A model generated the notes under the pieces. It was not told the origin of the DNA. It ran no database searches and worked only from the letters and a program-made list of their open reading frames with translations. Shown here piece by piece: positions 1-10,099 of a DNA stretch of 64,000 bases. Every line of letters begins with the position of its first letter. The stretch's first letter is position 1. The position numbers and the translations under genes were made by a program. Source of the DNA: Megalopta genalis (lineage: Eukaryota; Arthropoda; Insecta; Hymenoptera; Halictidae); assembly GCF_051020955.1 (NCBI RefSeq), contig NC_135019.1:24185375-24249374 (forward strand), in the 5' to 3' direction.

Positions 1-268
1 GCCGATACGCTCCCCGACGAGCCGCCCCCGGGTGCCCCCGTGCCACCTTTCGCATCCCACTTCAGGGTGCCGTTCCGCCATAGTACGCCGATGTTCTTCA
101 TCAAGACTCCAACTGCAACCACCACACGTCCTTCCTGTTCGAGCTTCCCCTCGAACGAACCGAGCAACACGTTCCCTCGCTGACTACTGGCGCAAACTTA
201 TCGCCAGTTTCTCCTCTCATCGTCTATCTACGGCTATCGTTGTATGCAATGCATATTAAACCGCTTTC
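1..268. other. Moderately GC-rich leader, no gene seen
   Basis: Mixed-composition DNA ahead of a CT microsatellite. It contains a 75-codon open frame on the plus strand with no recognisable domain, which I treat as chance. Confidence 0.5.
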
Positions 269-273
269 TCTTC

Positions 274-309
<36 letters not shown>

Positions 310-330
310 CTAGCTTCCTCCCTCTCTCCT

Positions 331-366
<36 letters not shown>

Positions 367-390
367 GATCTAGCTTCCTCCCTCTCTCCT

Positions 391-427
<37 letters not shown>
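269..427 (+). repeat. (CT)n microsatellite containing an exact 60-bp tandem duplication
   Basis: A pyrimidine tract of mostly CT dinucleotides. Bases 301-360 and 361-420 are identical over all 60 positions. Each unit has a GATCTAGCTTCC segment, a CT-rich middle and a run of pure CT. The GATCTAG interruption shows that a compound block was duplicated, rather than simple slippage of a dinucleotide. Confidence 0.97.
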
Positions 428-428
<1 letters not shown>

Positions 429-818
429 GCTGTCTCTACCACGGTTAGCTGACTTAAATTACGCTTAATGCAGACCGGCCCCGGTTGAGCGTATTAGTCT
501 CGTAAAATACGTACTTGTGCTTCTTCGTGCTTCGGCCTTATTAGGAGGGACTTTGACTACGCTCGATCGTTATCGTCACCGATCGATCACGATGGATGCT
601 CCGTCGCGGCTCGTCGAGGTGTTAACTCATGCAAGATTTACTTGTTCGTACGGCGATTCCTATTGATGATCCGATTTCGAGTGTGCGAGCTACTGTGATC
701 CAGAATTTCGCGACATTTTTCCGTGCCAAGCCGTTTTCTGCTCAACTCTTTACTCACAAGGGACAGTATTTAACTGATGACAAAATCTCGCTCAGATCTA
801 TATAAATAGACCACGGGA
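428..818. other. No gene seen; TATA-like sequence near 799-808
   Basis: Unique-looking sequence. TATATAAATAG lies 10-20 bp upstream of a 32-bp tandem repeat. No initiator or ORF supports a real promoter. Confidence 0.4.
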
Positions 819-931
819 CTCGATTCGAAGGCAATTCGAAAGCCACATGTCTCGATTCGAAGGCAATTTGAAAACCACATGTCACGATTCGATGGCAATT
901 TGGAGATCACATGCCACGATTCGACGATCAC
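819..931 (+). repeat. 32-bp tandem repeat, about 3.5 copies
   Basis: Units at 819-850, 851-882 and 883-914, with a partial fourth at 915-931. The shared core is CGATTCGAAGGCAATT, followed by CCACATGT. Units 1 and 2 differ at only a few positions. Unit 3 is more diverged, and the partial unit starts the same way (CACGATTCGA). The 32-bp period is not a multiple of three, so this is not a coding repeat. Confidence 0.92.
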
Positions 932-1439
932 TTACCTAGTATCCACCACGTACCTTGTAAATCTGCGGTTTTTCTCATCTGATTCACCCCCAAATATACC
1001 ATTTTGTATTGTATCACACGCTTGGACGACTAGCAATAAATTCCATGGGCGTAGGAGTAGCACGGGGAAATTCATAACAACACGAAATTTGGCATTTCCG
1101 GGAGAAATTACTGTACTTTCGAACTGTATCAAAAAAGTCGATGACAATTTTGTCATCAGTTAAATAGTGTTTCTTGTCAGGGCATTTGATGTTTTGACTA
1201 AAAATTGATATATTGTATGTAATTAATTATTGTATTAAACAAACTTATTTGCTTTGTACTATATCACATTTTTGTAATGTCTCATTCTTTTGATGGAAAC
1301 ATATTCATCAGTCTTAGATATATTACAAAGCACATCTTCTTAACGCATTAAATAGGTATGCAAGCGTAAATTATCGATGGTACACGTGGCTCGTAACGTG
1401 TTAACCAGCAGAAATATCGACATGGAGTTTTTGGAAGTA
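932..1439. other. No gene seen; possible solitary TTAA element end at 1385-1404
   Basis: AT-rich sequence with short ORFs only. GTAACGTG directly before TTAA at 1401-1404 resembles TTAA-adjacent ends elsewhere in the window (11494, 15545, 29385, 43521, 45509). No partner end was found, so this may be an old broken copy. Confidence 0.35.
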
Positions 1440-1660
1440 CAATAAATTCTCTCCAATTGTCCTTCAGCTTGTAAACAAAAATGGGAAGTGGGAGAGGATT
1501 TGAGAAGAGGAGATACGATTATTTTTATTTATTCGTTTTTATAGTTGTTGACAATCGGCAACAATAAAAACGATTCGCAAGGCTCGAATAATCATATCAC
1601 CTCTTCTTAAACTGTCCATAACTGTTTAAAAGCTGAGGAATAATTAGCAAGAATTTACTG
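1440..1660. mobile_element. Palindromic TA-flanked MITE, copy A
   Basis: The left end CAATAAATTCTCTCC follows TA (1438-1439). The right end, read on the other strand, is CAGTAAATTCTTGC, with CA where the second TA would be. The interior is nearly symmetrical: AATCGGCAACAATAAAAACG and GATTCGCAAGGCTCGAATAATC match the copy at 56311-56521. There is no coding capacity. Short ends of CAGTAAATTC with TA target sites indicate a Tc1/mariner-superfamily MITE. This copy is older than the 56-kb copy, since one terminal base and one target copy have mutated. Confidence 0.88.
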
Positions 1661-1723
1661 CAAGTGCTATCTGATGCTGTGTACAATGTAACGTAATTTC
1701 TGTTTAACCCTTACGTAGGCAAT

Positions 1724-2090
1724 GCGGGTGCGCGGGTATCCGAAATTTCGGGTACCCGATCCTCAGGTCGAGTATGCCACTGATCGGATCCGGTCGGTCG
1801 GAACCCGAAACTTTCGTGTACTCAAAATCATATCGGGTCCCGAAAAATTTCGGGCAACCGAAATCTCAAAATAGAACCGGGAAGCATATTTAAATATCGT
1901 CTGTCTCGGATACAATTTATTGTGTACATATAATATATGATATATTTCTGAATTTATGAACACTCCCAAAGTAGCTTTTAGGAGTTCGGGGTACTTTCCG
2001 GGTACAAAAAGTTTCGGATCCCTACCCGAACCCGAAGAAAATACTCGATCCGATTTTAACTCGAAATTACGAGTACCCGTCCACCTGTAA
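1724..2090. mobile_element. hAT-like MITE with CGGGTACCCG-type inverted ends
   Basis: The left end reads CGGGTGCGCGGGTATCCG, followed by AAATTTCGGG. The right end on the opposite strand reads CAGGTGGACGGGTACTCG, followed by TAATTTCGAG. Both ends therefore share CRGGTG..CGGGTA..CG.AATTTCG. TAGGCAAT lies before the left end (1716-1723) and TAGGCAAC after the right end (2091-2098), close to an 8-bp target duplication, although the offset relative to the inverted ends is 1-3 bases. Further GGGTACCCGA-type words occur inside. The 115-codon minus-strand ORF across it is an accident of this repeat. hAT assignment is inferred from end sequence and duplication length. Confidence 0.7.
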
Positions 2091-3163
2091 TAGGCAACCA
2101 AAGTTTTCACGGTTGTTTGGCAATGTTAGCAATTGTTTTGGCAATTGGATACCTGGTAACCAATCATTTTATTTTTTCAATGTTTTGGATTATTTAGATT
2201 TTATATTTTTTTTCGAAATTCGTAACTTTTTTCTTCGAAATAATACTGTTTAAAACAGTTCAAACTGAAAATGTGCCGAATACATAATTAATTTTGATTT
2301 GATTAATCAAAGTCAATTTTCTATACCCACTTTATGTATATACTTGAAATAACAGTGAATTGCGGAGAAAAGGAAATAATCGTTTATTTTTGCGCTAATT
2401 AGGAGATGAACATTGTCTTCCAACAATTTAAACCCGACTTTTGAATTCTATTTTATTCTTTTACGTTGAAACTAGCAATAGAAAGTATGTTAAATAAGCC
2501 GCATATAATGAGCAATGTGTAGAATTTTAAATGAACACTCGAAATTAAAAGTACTCGAAATTAAAAGTGCGATCATTTATTATCGTGATTTGTATTGTTT
2601 ATTTATTTTTAATATTTTACAGTTACATATAAATTGATTGTAACAGCCTCAATCATTGTAAAAACCTCATTTCAAGTTCTAAAGCAATATTTGAATTAAT
2701 TATGAACAACGTGAAATGATCTAAGGCCTTCCTCACTGGAATATCCAATCGTTTCACTGTGAAAGGGTGTCGATAAATATTTCCTTTGACGATATGTGTT
2801 AATTATTATTGATTCGAGGTTAATTGGCAAATGTTAGAACATCAAGAATACATGATTGGGGCGGAGGATTCCGTAGGTAATTAGTTTCGTTTATCAGAAA
2901 TTAATAAACGATCCAATTTGTGAGGAACGTGGATGCAAGCACTCCATTCAATGTATTAATTAATTTCATATGATGCATGCTAATATGCAAAGCTAACCAT
3001 GCAATGAATTCTACCCGGACTCGCAAGTGATTGGAGATGGTCGCACTCGTTTCACGTAAGACGGTGAAAAGAAAAAGATGAACACAAATAAATAACTAAT
3101 TACGATCATATGATACATTTAGAGAGAAAATATTTATTCACATTTATGAAAATAAAGAAACTA
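2091..3163. other. AT-rich DNA, nothing recognised
   Basis: Long A/T runs with only short ORFs and no transposon ends that I could pair. Confidence 0.6.
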
Positions 3164-3217
3164 AAATATGAACTGAAATTGAAACATGAACTGAAACTGG
3201 GGCATGAACTGAAACTG
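3164..3217 (+). repeat. 18-bp tandem repeat, three copies
   Basis: Units at 3164-3181, 3182-3199 and 3200-3217, each ending in ATGAACTGAAAYTG. The 18-bp period keeps frame, so an accidental 77-codon K/L/E-rich ORF (3110-3343) runs through it. I see no other sign that this ORF is a gene. Confidence 0.9.
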
Positions 3218-4509
3218 AACCTTAAAATTCATATAACGTTGAAAACTGATAAAGAAGAATTGAAAAAAAATGAAAATTTGAAGTTTGTGAAATATATCCA
3301 TGGTTTTTATCTATATTTAAAAATATTTCAAATCAAAACCTGAACACATTACTAAATGGATAAGTAATAAATTGCCCATGCTTCATCATCCACTAATAAT
3401 TATTGCAACAATTTTATAGACCCAATAGTTTTGTAACTAAACTGTTAACTAGACTACAGATTTTTATGGAAAATAAATATCGCCTGCCTCACTTACAAGA
3501 AATAGAAACTTACATAGTAGAATCTTACCTTAATCGTTCCAATGAATTGATTATCAAATCATTTCAATAAATTAGAAATAATCTATCGACATTTTTAAAT
3601 TCTTTTAATATTTCTAATATTTTGAATTGCAGTTACTCAGTTTTGCTACAAATACATAAAATCCGGGATCTATTGATAACTATACCGTGATACCGTGAAG
3701 CATCCGATACATTCCACAGCAATGTTTTAGTTGTTGCATCCTTACGACTGCAATGCTCGTTGCATGCTAATGTGACGCAGCCATATGCAGTAAACGCGTT
3801 GCACAACCGTAGTAAAATATTTTTCACCTGTTTTTACTGGATTCGGGCGAAATCAGTGAATCGAGTCCCCGATGCGAATCGAAAAGTATCGTTATCGGTG
3901 CAACGTTTAGTTTTCATTATCGTCACTGTAAATCGTGTTCGCGTTTTGGCCGATAGCCGATAGCTGATAGCTTGTCGCGGCCGATATTTTCATTTTGCGA
4001 AACACGCATCCGTTAATAAATGTGCATGAGCCCGGCTCGTTGAGATTTTAATCAAATCGATATACATATATATCGCGGTACCATAATAATCGGATTCTTT
4101 TTCACAAAAGTATCCTTCTTTCAGCATAATAATTCACAGAATTTTTCCTCCACTGGCAACATTCGAGAATTAATTTCTAAGAGAAGCATCGAATAAAGCA
4201 AATTCAAATTTTCCATGCGCCTTTGCACACATCTGCAACAGCGTCATGCGATCTTATAAATCGAGGTATTAACAATTGCGAGAGTTGTAAACGAATATGC
4301 AGATCATGTTTCATAGAAACAAATGACATCTCGTTTTATTCGTCTGAAATGCAGTGATCTATCAACATTGAATCTGAGGTAAATAATTTTAAAAAAATGT
4401 TGTATCTCCGAAATATTGTTTAAACATTTTATTAATCTTCAAACTATCGCAGAAGATTTCTCTGTTCTTAAAATATCATGAAATATCAACTAACAACAAC
4501 ACTGTAATG
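3218..4509. other. No gene seen
   Basis: AT-rich sequence with a modestly GC-richer patch at 3840-4040. No domain, RNA gene or paired element end was found. Confidence 0.55.
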
Positions 4510-4931
4510 TTAGGATGGCGCATATAAAATGTCGGATTTTTATTGCGTGTACATAAATGTTTGTCTCCCTGCTTATATCGTTGTTTACGGCATAATCTTT
4601 TGTACAGACTTATTGTGTGCTGTCAGCTGCATGTTTTGTTAAAAAAAGAATTTCTTCGAAATTCTGTGTTTTCGTCATTTATTTGGAGCTTTGTTTATTT
4701 GTTATTTGGAGCATGAATTCTGCGGATGTTCGTATAATTTTTCCATAAGCCGAGTTTATTCATTCAAAAGACCAGAATATCTTTCAAAATAGCATTTATA
4801 TCAAAAAATCGTTCGAAAAAGTGTATCGAAGCAAATTGGTCGTATTTCGATGAAATAAACGTTTGTCAACAGAAGATACGAAGCTTTTACTATTCATTTA
4901 AAAATCCGACATTTCATAACCACCAACCTAA
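4510..4931 (+). mobile_element. Mariner deletion derivative (MITE-like) with both terminal repeats
   Basis: The left end TTAGGATGGCGCATATAAA and the right end, read inversely, TTAGGTTGGTGGTTATGAAA both continue into ATGTCGGATTTTT. These are typical mariner terminal repeats. TA follows the right end (4932-4933), and the left flank is TG where TA is expected. Inside, an ATG near 4713 opens a reading frame like the N-terminus of a mariner transposase (MNSADVRIIF). Near the right end a frame resembling the transposase C-terminus (KKCIEANWSYFDE) survives. The catalytic middle is gone, so the element is about 422 bp against about 1.3 kb for a complete mariner. It is non-autonomous. Confidence 0.85.
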
Positions 4932-5382
4932 TAAAACTGGCTTTACATAGGAATACCCAATTGTACAAATCCCATCTGACAATAGACGTGACTCGCACAT
5001 TCCAATCGAAGAAATAATTGTATCGCTGCTAATGTTCAAGGAGAAAGTTCATCCCACGAACTTGCCGTTCTCAGTTCGCAGACGCGCAATGCTCCAATTA
5101 AAAATCAACTTGACAGCGTCCACGTCTCGCCGGTAATACGTTCTGCGGTGAAATTCTTGGACACGAAGTTCGACCAGCAGCGTGGAGGACAAAAGCGACG
5201 GGAATTTATCACGCGATACAAAACCGGCGCCGTTCGATACCGGCGAAGAACTCGAGAAAGTTTTTCCGATGACAGTTAATAAAGGTGGCTCGACGGCATG
5301 CCCCGCTCGGCCTAAACTATCCCGGTCGCAGTATTTGCGGCGAACTAACCGCTTTTCTGTTTGAGCGGGATTTCAACTCCCT
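4932..5382. other. Start of a GC-richer block, no gene proven
   Basis: GC rises from about 5080. A 60-codon ORF (5182-5364) has no recognisable features. It might be part of the exon-like block that follows, but there is no joining evidence. Confidence 0.4.
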
Positions 5383-5727
5383 GTGCCGACATGTTTAGTG
5401 TCAAATGGCTGGCGAGCCGACTGTTTCGAGGCTTCCAAGTTCGTGGAAAAGTGCCAGTACACCGCGAGCCCATCGATCGACCAGCGGGCCGAATGGACGT
5501 TCAAAAATTCAATGGACGGCTACGTATCGCGGATCCAGAGCTTTCTCGAATCGTCTGGGACTATCGTGTCGTTAGGAACGCGATTCTCGAACGGACGATC
5601 GCCGCCGATCTCTGCAACGACGAGTGGAAATCAACTGCGGAGCGCGTTAAAGTCAATGCTTTTCACGATTCTGTGTGAAAGCAAATTTTTGATGGATTTC
5701 CGATACAGGCATTGCACTCTAAATTGA
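5383..5727 (+). CDS. Possible unrecognised exon or orphan ORF (about 114 codons)
   Basis: I do not recognise a family. An open frame runs from an ATG at 5383 to a stop at 5725-5727. From about 5419 to 5545 the third codon positions are strongly G/C, giving residues CFEASKFVEKCQYTASPS and, further on, WTFKNSMDGYVSRIQSFL. That is more gene-like than the surrounding noise. A second frame (5361-5678) is open over the same stretch and is also plausible-looking, as expected in a GC-rich patch where stops are rare. No good splice acceptor, signal peptide, promoter or poly(A) signal anchors either frame. It could be a real exon of a neighbouring gene, a decayed exon, or a chance ORF in a GC island. 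A homology search of both frames would decide. Confidence 0.25.
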   Translation: MPTCLVSNGWRADCFEASKFVEKCQYTASPSIDQRAEWTFKNSMDGYVSRIQSFLESSGTIVSLGTRFSNGRSPPISATTSGNQLRSALKSMLFTILCESKFLMDFRYRHCTLN

Positions 5728-5734
5728 CCGTTTC

Positions 5735-5830
5735 TCAAATTGTACACAACTTTTTTCAAATTATACTCACTTCTTTCAAATTATAATCATCTTTTTTCAA
5801 ATTATATTCACCTGTTCTAAGATTATATTC
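5735..5830 (+). repeat. Degenerate 22-24 bp tandem repeat
   Basis: About four units of the form TTTCAAATTATAYTCAYCTKTT, seen as TTCAAATTGTACACAAC, TTCAAATTATACTCAC, TTCAAATTATAATCATC and TTCAAATTATATTCACC. The phrase TTGCACTCTAAATT flanks the block on both sides (about 5711 and 5838). Confidence 0.8.
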
Positions 5831-6129
5831 AACCTGTTGCACTCTAAATTTATCCTTTTGCAAATAATTTACATCGTCCATTTACAAAAGAAATTTAGCC
5901 TTTTCAAATTCACCCTTCCACAGACCAAATTGACTTTTCTGCTTAACCAGTTCTTCTACTTTGCTTTCTTAAACTATTAGACTCAAAATAGCACCATAGA
6001 ACCATAGCAATAGAACCATATAATATATAATGATATAATGTAATTCGTAGACAGTTTTGCATTGCGAAGTGGCGTGAATGATGAGTGAATGTATATGTGA
6101 GCCTACAGGAAGTTAGTTGAATGTCGAGC
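5831..6129. other. No gene seen
   Basis: AT-rich sequence leading into the decayed 3' part of a minus-strand retrotransposon. The exact boundary is not visible. Confidence 0.4.
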
Positions 6130-6663
6130 ATTGTGAGAGAAAGATTTTTTTTCTTCGGAGTTTAATGTCGCATCGAGTTCAATGCGTCAATTTGGTGTCC
6201 TTTAGGTACTGTAAGGTGTTCTTCATGTTGAGGTTAAGGCTAAGATTGGGTTTAATCTGTATTGCACTCATTGGGTTTGAAACTTCCTGCAGTTGAGGTG
6301 GTTGGATGTCAGTTTTACGTTACATAGATTGCTGTTTAATGGCTCGGTTTTCTTCAGTATACATATACTCGTATCATTTTGCAGAGTCCTTTCTCTTAGC
6401 CTTGCGAATATGAGTCTTTCTCTTCTAGTTAGATTATGTGTAAGGATTTGTTGATAGAAATCTTGTACTGTTTCTTGTACTATTTACTTTTCCTTGTGAT
6501 CCAAATTTTGTTCCAATTTTTTGCCGATGTTTGTAGTGCCGTGGTGAGATCCTGGTACGGAATGGGTATTTTAACTTCATTTACCGGGAAGTATGTTGCT
6601 TCTTTAGCAGTTTTGTCAGCTTTTTCATTTCCTGTTATACTTTGATGTGAAGGTATTCGTATA

Positions 6664-6892
6664 TGAGCCGTTTATGCGACTTACGTACAGCGACTTACGC
6701 TACTTTCAAAATAAACATGTTTGTTATACCGTTAATTAGCAAAACTACTCCCGAACAAATCTCAATAGTTCTCAACTTATTGATTGCAAATTTTTTTTAA
6801 ATGAAAAAATACCGTTCAATTGTAATTAGTGTTACCATTAACTCGATTTTTTTGAAAAAGTGACTTATGCCACTTTCAAAATAAACGGCTCT
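6664..6892. mobile_element. 229-bp MITE inserted in the retrotransposon RNase H region
   Basis: Outer ends are TGAGCCGTTTAT on the left and, inverted, AGAGCCGTTTAT on the right. TA sits directly outside both ends (6662-6663 and 6893-6894). The host RNase H reading (QRIIH, then RIPSH) resumes on either side, so the insertion point is confirmed by the interrupted protein. Inside, GACTTACGCTACTTTCAAAATAAA near the left end and GACTTATGCCACTTTCAAAATAAA at the right end are direct near-copies. This suggests that the left end carries an extra copy of the subterminal sequence. No coding capacity. The TA target and short ends fit a Tc1/mariner-type MITE. Confidence 0.82.
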
Positions 6893-7499
6893 TATGTATT
6901 ATACGTTGATCTTTGTTGTTAAGTTCGGTGTAGGTCTCTTGTATGTTTTGTATGATTTCGTGTTCGGTCTTATTTCCTATGTTTTCTATGAGCGTTGATT
7001 GTGGACATTGAATCGATTTGCATAACTGTTTGTTGGAAACTTTTTTTCTGCATATTGGAGAGCTTTGAGGATGTCGTATGTTTCTGCTGAAAAGATAGAT
7101 GCGGTGATAGGGAATCGATGTTTACAGGTTAAGCTATCGGAAATGAATGCAAATTCGACTTGCTGTTCGGTTTTGAAACGATTTTTATCTGTATACGTTT
7201 TGTTTATATTGGGTATATTTATTGTCCGTGTTAAAAAATTCAGCTCTATGTTTCAGATTGCTTTCTAATTGTTTTGCCCGGTCCGCTAGTACCATGTTTA
7301 TTTCCGCAGATTTTATGCATGAGGATGCCAAGTCCCCGCAGTTACGTGTGATAATCGGTATTGTTGATTTCTGATATTTTCAGTAGTTTGGATATCCTAA
7401 CGTAGAAGGGAGGAGGTTTTTTTATTTTTGACGTGTAAATGTGTATATCTATAGTCAATGAATTCGTGCAGGTTTGACGCGTCAATGAGGAGAGATTTT

Positions 7500-8620
7500 T
7501 TGTGTACTAAGAAATATCTTTATTCAATTGTTTTATCCATTGTTTTTCATAACAGTCTCCCGTATTTTTGGACAAATTCATAATTCACCTATTATAAAAT
7601 TCTTCATATTTCCCCGCAAAAAATCGCCCCAAGTGTTCTTTAACAGCCTCTTCAGAATTGAGTTTTTTTTCTATTTGGCGAATTTTGTAAATAACGAAAC
7701 AAATGAAAATCTGTTGGAGCAACGTCTGGAAAATATGGTAGATATGGCAGGACATCCCATCCCAGCTGCTGTATCTTTTGCCTTGTTCTAAGCGAAGACC
7801 CCTAAGTGGGGTCTGGCGTTGTCGTGATGGAAGATGATTCCTTTAGCAGTTCTGCTCGCTTTTCCTCGATGGATCTTTGTAATTTGTTTAACTGCTCGCA
7901 GTATACTCCTGAATTAACAGTTCTATTGTTTGGAAGCAATTCATAAACCACTACATCTTTGTAATCCTACTAAATTGATAGCATAACTTTTTTCGGTTGA
8001 AGGTTTCGCTACTTTTCGTGGTGACTTATTGCTGTGATTCCACGATCGTTTACGCTTAGTGTTATCGTAGAAGATCCACTTTTCATCTCCCGTAATCATC
8101 CGCTTGAGAAACGGATCGCTTTTTTCACGTTTCGCGAGCATATCGCACATTGAAATGCGGGTTACGTGATTCGCCTCAGTCGACGCGTGCGACACTCAAA
8201 CATCAAGCCGGCTGATGAAATTCATGGAAGTGATTTTCTACATATATTTTTAAGATCTGGGCAACATCCCGCGTTATGTAACGGGGGTTACAAACCATTT
8301 CTGGCATACACGTTCTTTAACCGTATCCGACCCATACACATCATACAGTTTTTTTGCACGTTTGCGTCCCATTTGTCCTTTTTTTATAATAAAAAATCAT
8401 GATATGTTGTAAATGCTCCTTGAAGTCGTTCATCTTCGATACAATATTTAACTGTAAAAATCAAAATCAATCTTAACAATTGAGAGTTGAAAATACAGGT
8501 TAAGTGTTTACTATTACTTTATACATTGCACATTAAAAATTCAGAGTGAAGTTAATTGCGAACTAGACTGCAAGAAGATAAACACTACCAAATCCCGCAC
8601 GAACTTATTGGCCAACCTAA
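7500..8620 (-). mobile_element. Mariner element, one terminal repeat kept, other end lost
   Basis: The 5' terminal repeat lies at 8595-8620 and reads inversely TTAGGTTGGCCAATAAGTTC, a textbook mariner end. It is followed by TA (8621-8622) in the host retrotransposon. No matching repeat occurs at the other end. About 20 bp beyond the transposase stop the sequence appears to return to host retrotransposon, so the 3' end was deleted. The left boundary is approximate (7430-7519). The element is about 1.1 kb. Confidence 0.85.
7520..8433 (-). pseudogene. Decayed mariner transposase
   Basis: The reading starts with ATG at 8431-8433. The N-terminal piece contains GQMGRKRAKKLYDVYGSD and a VCQKWF helix-turn-helix remnant. 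A stretch of the DNA-binding region is then missing or scrambled (about 8190-8290). The longest surviving frame (7941-8195) holds PFLKRMITGDEKW and the start of the catalytic core. The first catalytic aspartate is in GDEKW (about 8077-8091), the second in GIIFHHDNARPH (7806-7838) and the third in PYFPDVAPTDFHLF (7711-7737). This is the mariner D,D34D layout. Frameshifts and stops occur near 7795 and elsewhere, and the frame ends with TAA at 7520-7522. The enzyme would cut and paste DNA at TA sites in the nucleus. This copy cannot encode it. Confidence 0.9.
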
Positions 8621-8703
8621 TATCTGTGAATGTCATTGGAGTAGATGCTAGTTTAGCTGCATACTTTAAGCTTAGGTCTTTCCTTCTTTCTTCCAGTGTT
8701 TCT

Positions 8704-10099
8704 CAGAAAGATTATTTAGAAACGTTACAGTTAAGAACCTGATGCGCGTCCAATAATTACATGTTTAATATCTGTGTTTTGTGTCGGAAATATATTGTTA
8801 TTGTTTAATACACGTCAAATTCAAAAAACATCAATTCTTGTGTTTCTCCATCGAATAAATACCGAAGATTCGACGAGAACTTCTACGTGAAAAAATTACA
8901 TTTCCGAGCGCGATATAAAAGAAAATGAGTCACGCGAATGTCGAGGTTGAAATCGTAGAGATTTTCCCAGGGAATATGAAAAAGCACTTAATCGTTATTT
9001 CATCGCCATCGGTTTTCTAGGCTCCTAATGGATACATTTACCACCATTCAGATAGAAATTCATTCCAAAACGATAGCGACCCGCGACGGATGAGAACAGG
9101 GGTATGTCTACAATTTCGAGAGTGCCATTTTTGTATCGGAACGTTTCACGCAATATTTAACAGATCGTAACAGCCAGTTAGAAAATATGGTCTGGCTGAG
9201 TGGCGAGGACGAGTTATCTCGAAATTGGTAAATCGATTCATCGATGGTAGCCGAGTAGGAAACAGCCACGCTACGAATACCAAACGGTCGGGAAAAGTGG
9301 GCAGAAACAGCCCCTTTTCAAAAAAATGATGGAAAACCAATTTTTTCCAGCTTCCAGCTACGCAAAACGCCATAGTTTGTAGTAAACCCCCTATGGTTTT
9401 GCTTCCGTCTGTCCGACGATTGCATTCAATTTCAGATACGTATTCATAGATCATATCAAGCTACGGTGCTTCCACAAAAGTCATACAATCGTCGCGATCG
9501 TTCTGCAGACTAAATACAAATTGCCATCCAGAAGGTAATGTTTAGCCATCGAAATTGTTAAGCTTCGCCAAAAATGATTGACGTTCAACGTTTTCAGAAA
9601 ATACGGTATTCAATATACCACGGTTCCAACTCTATGTGATTAGTATCTATACATACAATTTTTATTCTATTTTTAGTATTAGGTACACGAATGTGGAGAT
9701 TCTATTTCTGGGTTCATTTGAAGATTTACCAACATTCTGCATTCTACGAGAAGATTTATTTCAAAGAGCGGTGAGGAAGATATTTACCCAGGTCGATTTT
9801 CATGTATTCTTAATGGACAGAAAGTAGTTAATAGTAATAATGAAACATTAATACATCATTTATTACTGTAAATTAATCTCATGAATACAAGACCAAGTAA
9901 ACTCGCTTTCAGCTCGTTTGATTAATTATTGCCACGTTATACAGGATGTACCGTGTCGCTCAGAAATACGTCACTGAAATCCACGATTATCGTAGGAGAA
10001 TAAAACATTATTCTCTAACACTGACTGCGATGAAACAACGGTTCCTTTTTAATTAAACAACGGTTTTATTATTCAGATGAGACTCAACGCTGTGACAAA
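8704..10099. other. No gene seen
   Basis: AT-rich DNA with a 102-codon minus-strand ORF (9146-9454) lacking any recognisable feature. TACAGGATGTACC near 9950 faintly resembles the GGGTGTTTCACTTAA-type ends at 34974 and 38012. Confidence 0.5.

Larger units (their letters stand above)
6130..8703 (-). pseudogene. Remnant of a non-LTR retrotransposon ORF2 with RNase H domain, split by two younger elements
   Basis: Read on the minus strand, 8703 to 8622 encodes a segment (RRKDLSLKYAAKLAS) like the stretch after the reverse transcriptase in RNase H-bearing LINEs. After the mariner insertion, a segment like PFYVRISKLLKISEI follows near 7430. An RNase H domain then begins around 7215. Its parts are IYTD near 7195, QQVEFAFISDSLT, and FSAETYDILKALQYAEKK (about 7060-7095). 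Next come STLIENIG near 6985, IPSHQSITGNEKADKTAKEA (6597-6660), and a decayed tail to about 6130 where EEHLTVP recalls the usual HILxxCP zinc region. The first two acidic residues (D of YTD, E of SAET) and the D of KAD are visible, while the third acidic position is lost with a frame change. Several stops and frameshifts, and absence of the reverse transcriptase itself, show a dead 5'-truncated copy. Clade (I, R1 or Jockey-like) is not certain. Confidence 0.8.

Noticed and set aside
224..468. ORFs on both strands rich in R/E or S/L
   Set aside because: They are translations of the CT/GA microsatellite.
1763..2110. 115-codon minus-strand ORF
   Set aside because: It lies within a hAT-like MITE and reflects its repeated GGGTACCCGA words.
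3110..3343. K/L/E-rich 77-codon ORF that could suggest a coiled coil
   Set aside because: The pattern comes from an 18-bp in-frame tandem repeat in AT-rich DNA. No other coding evidence.
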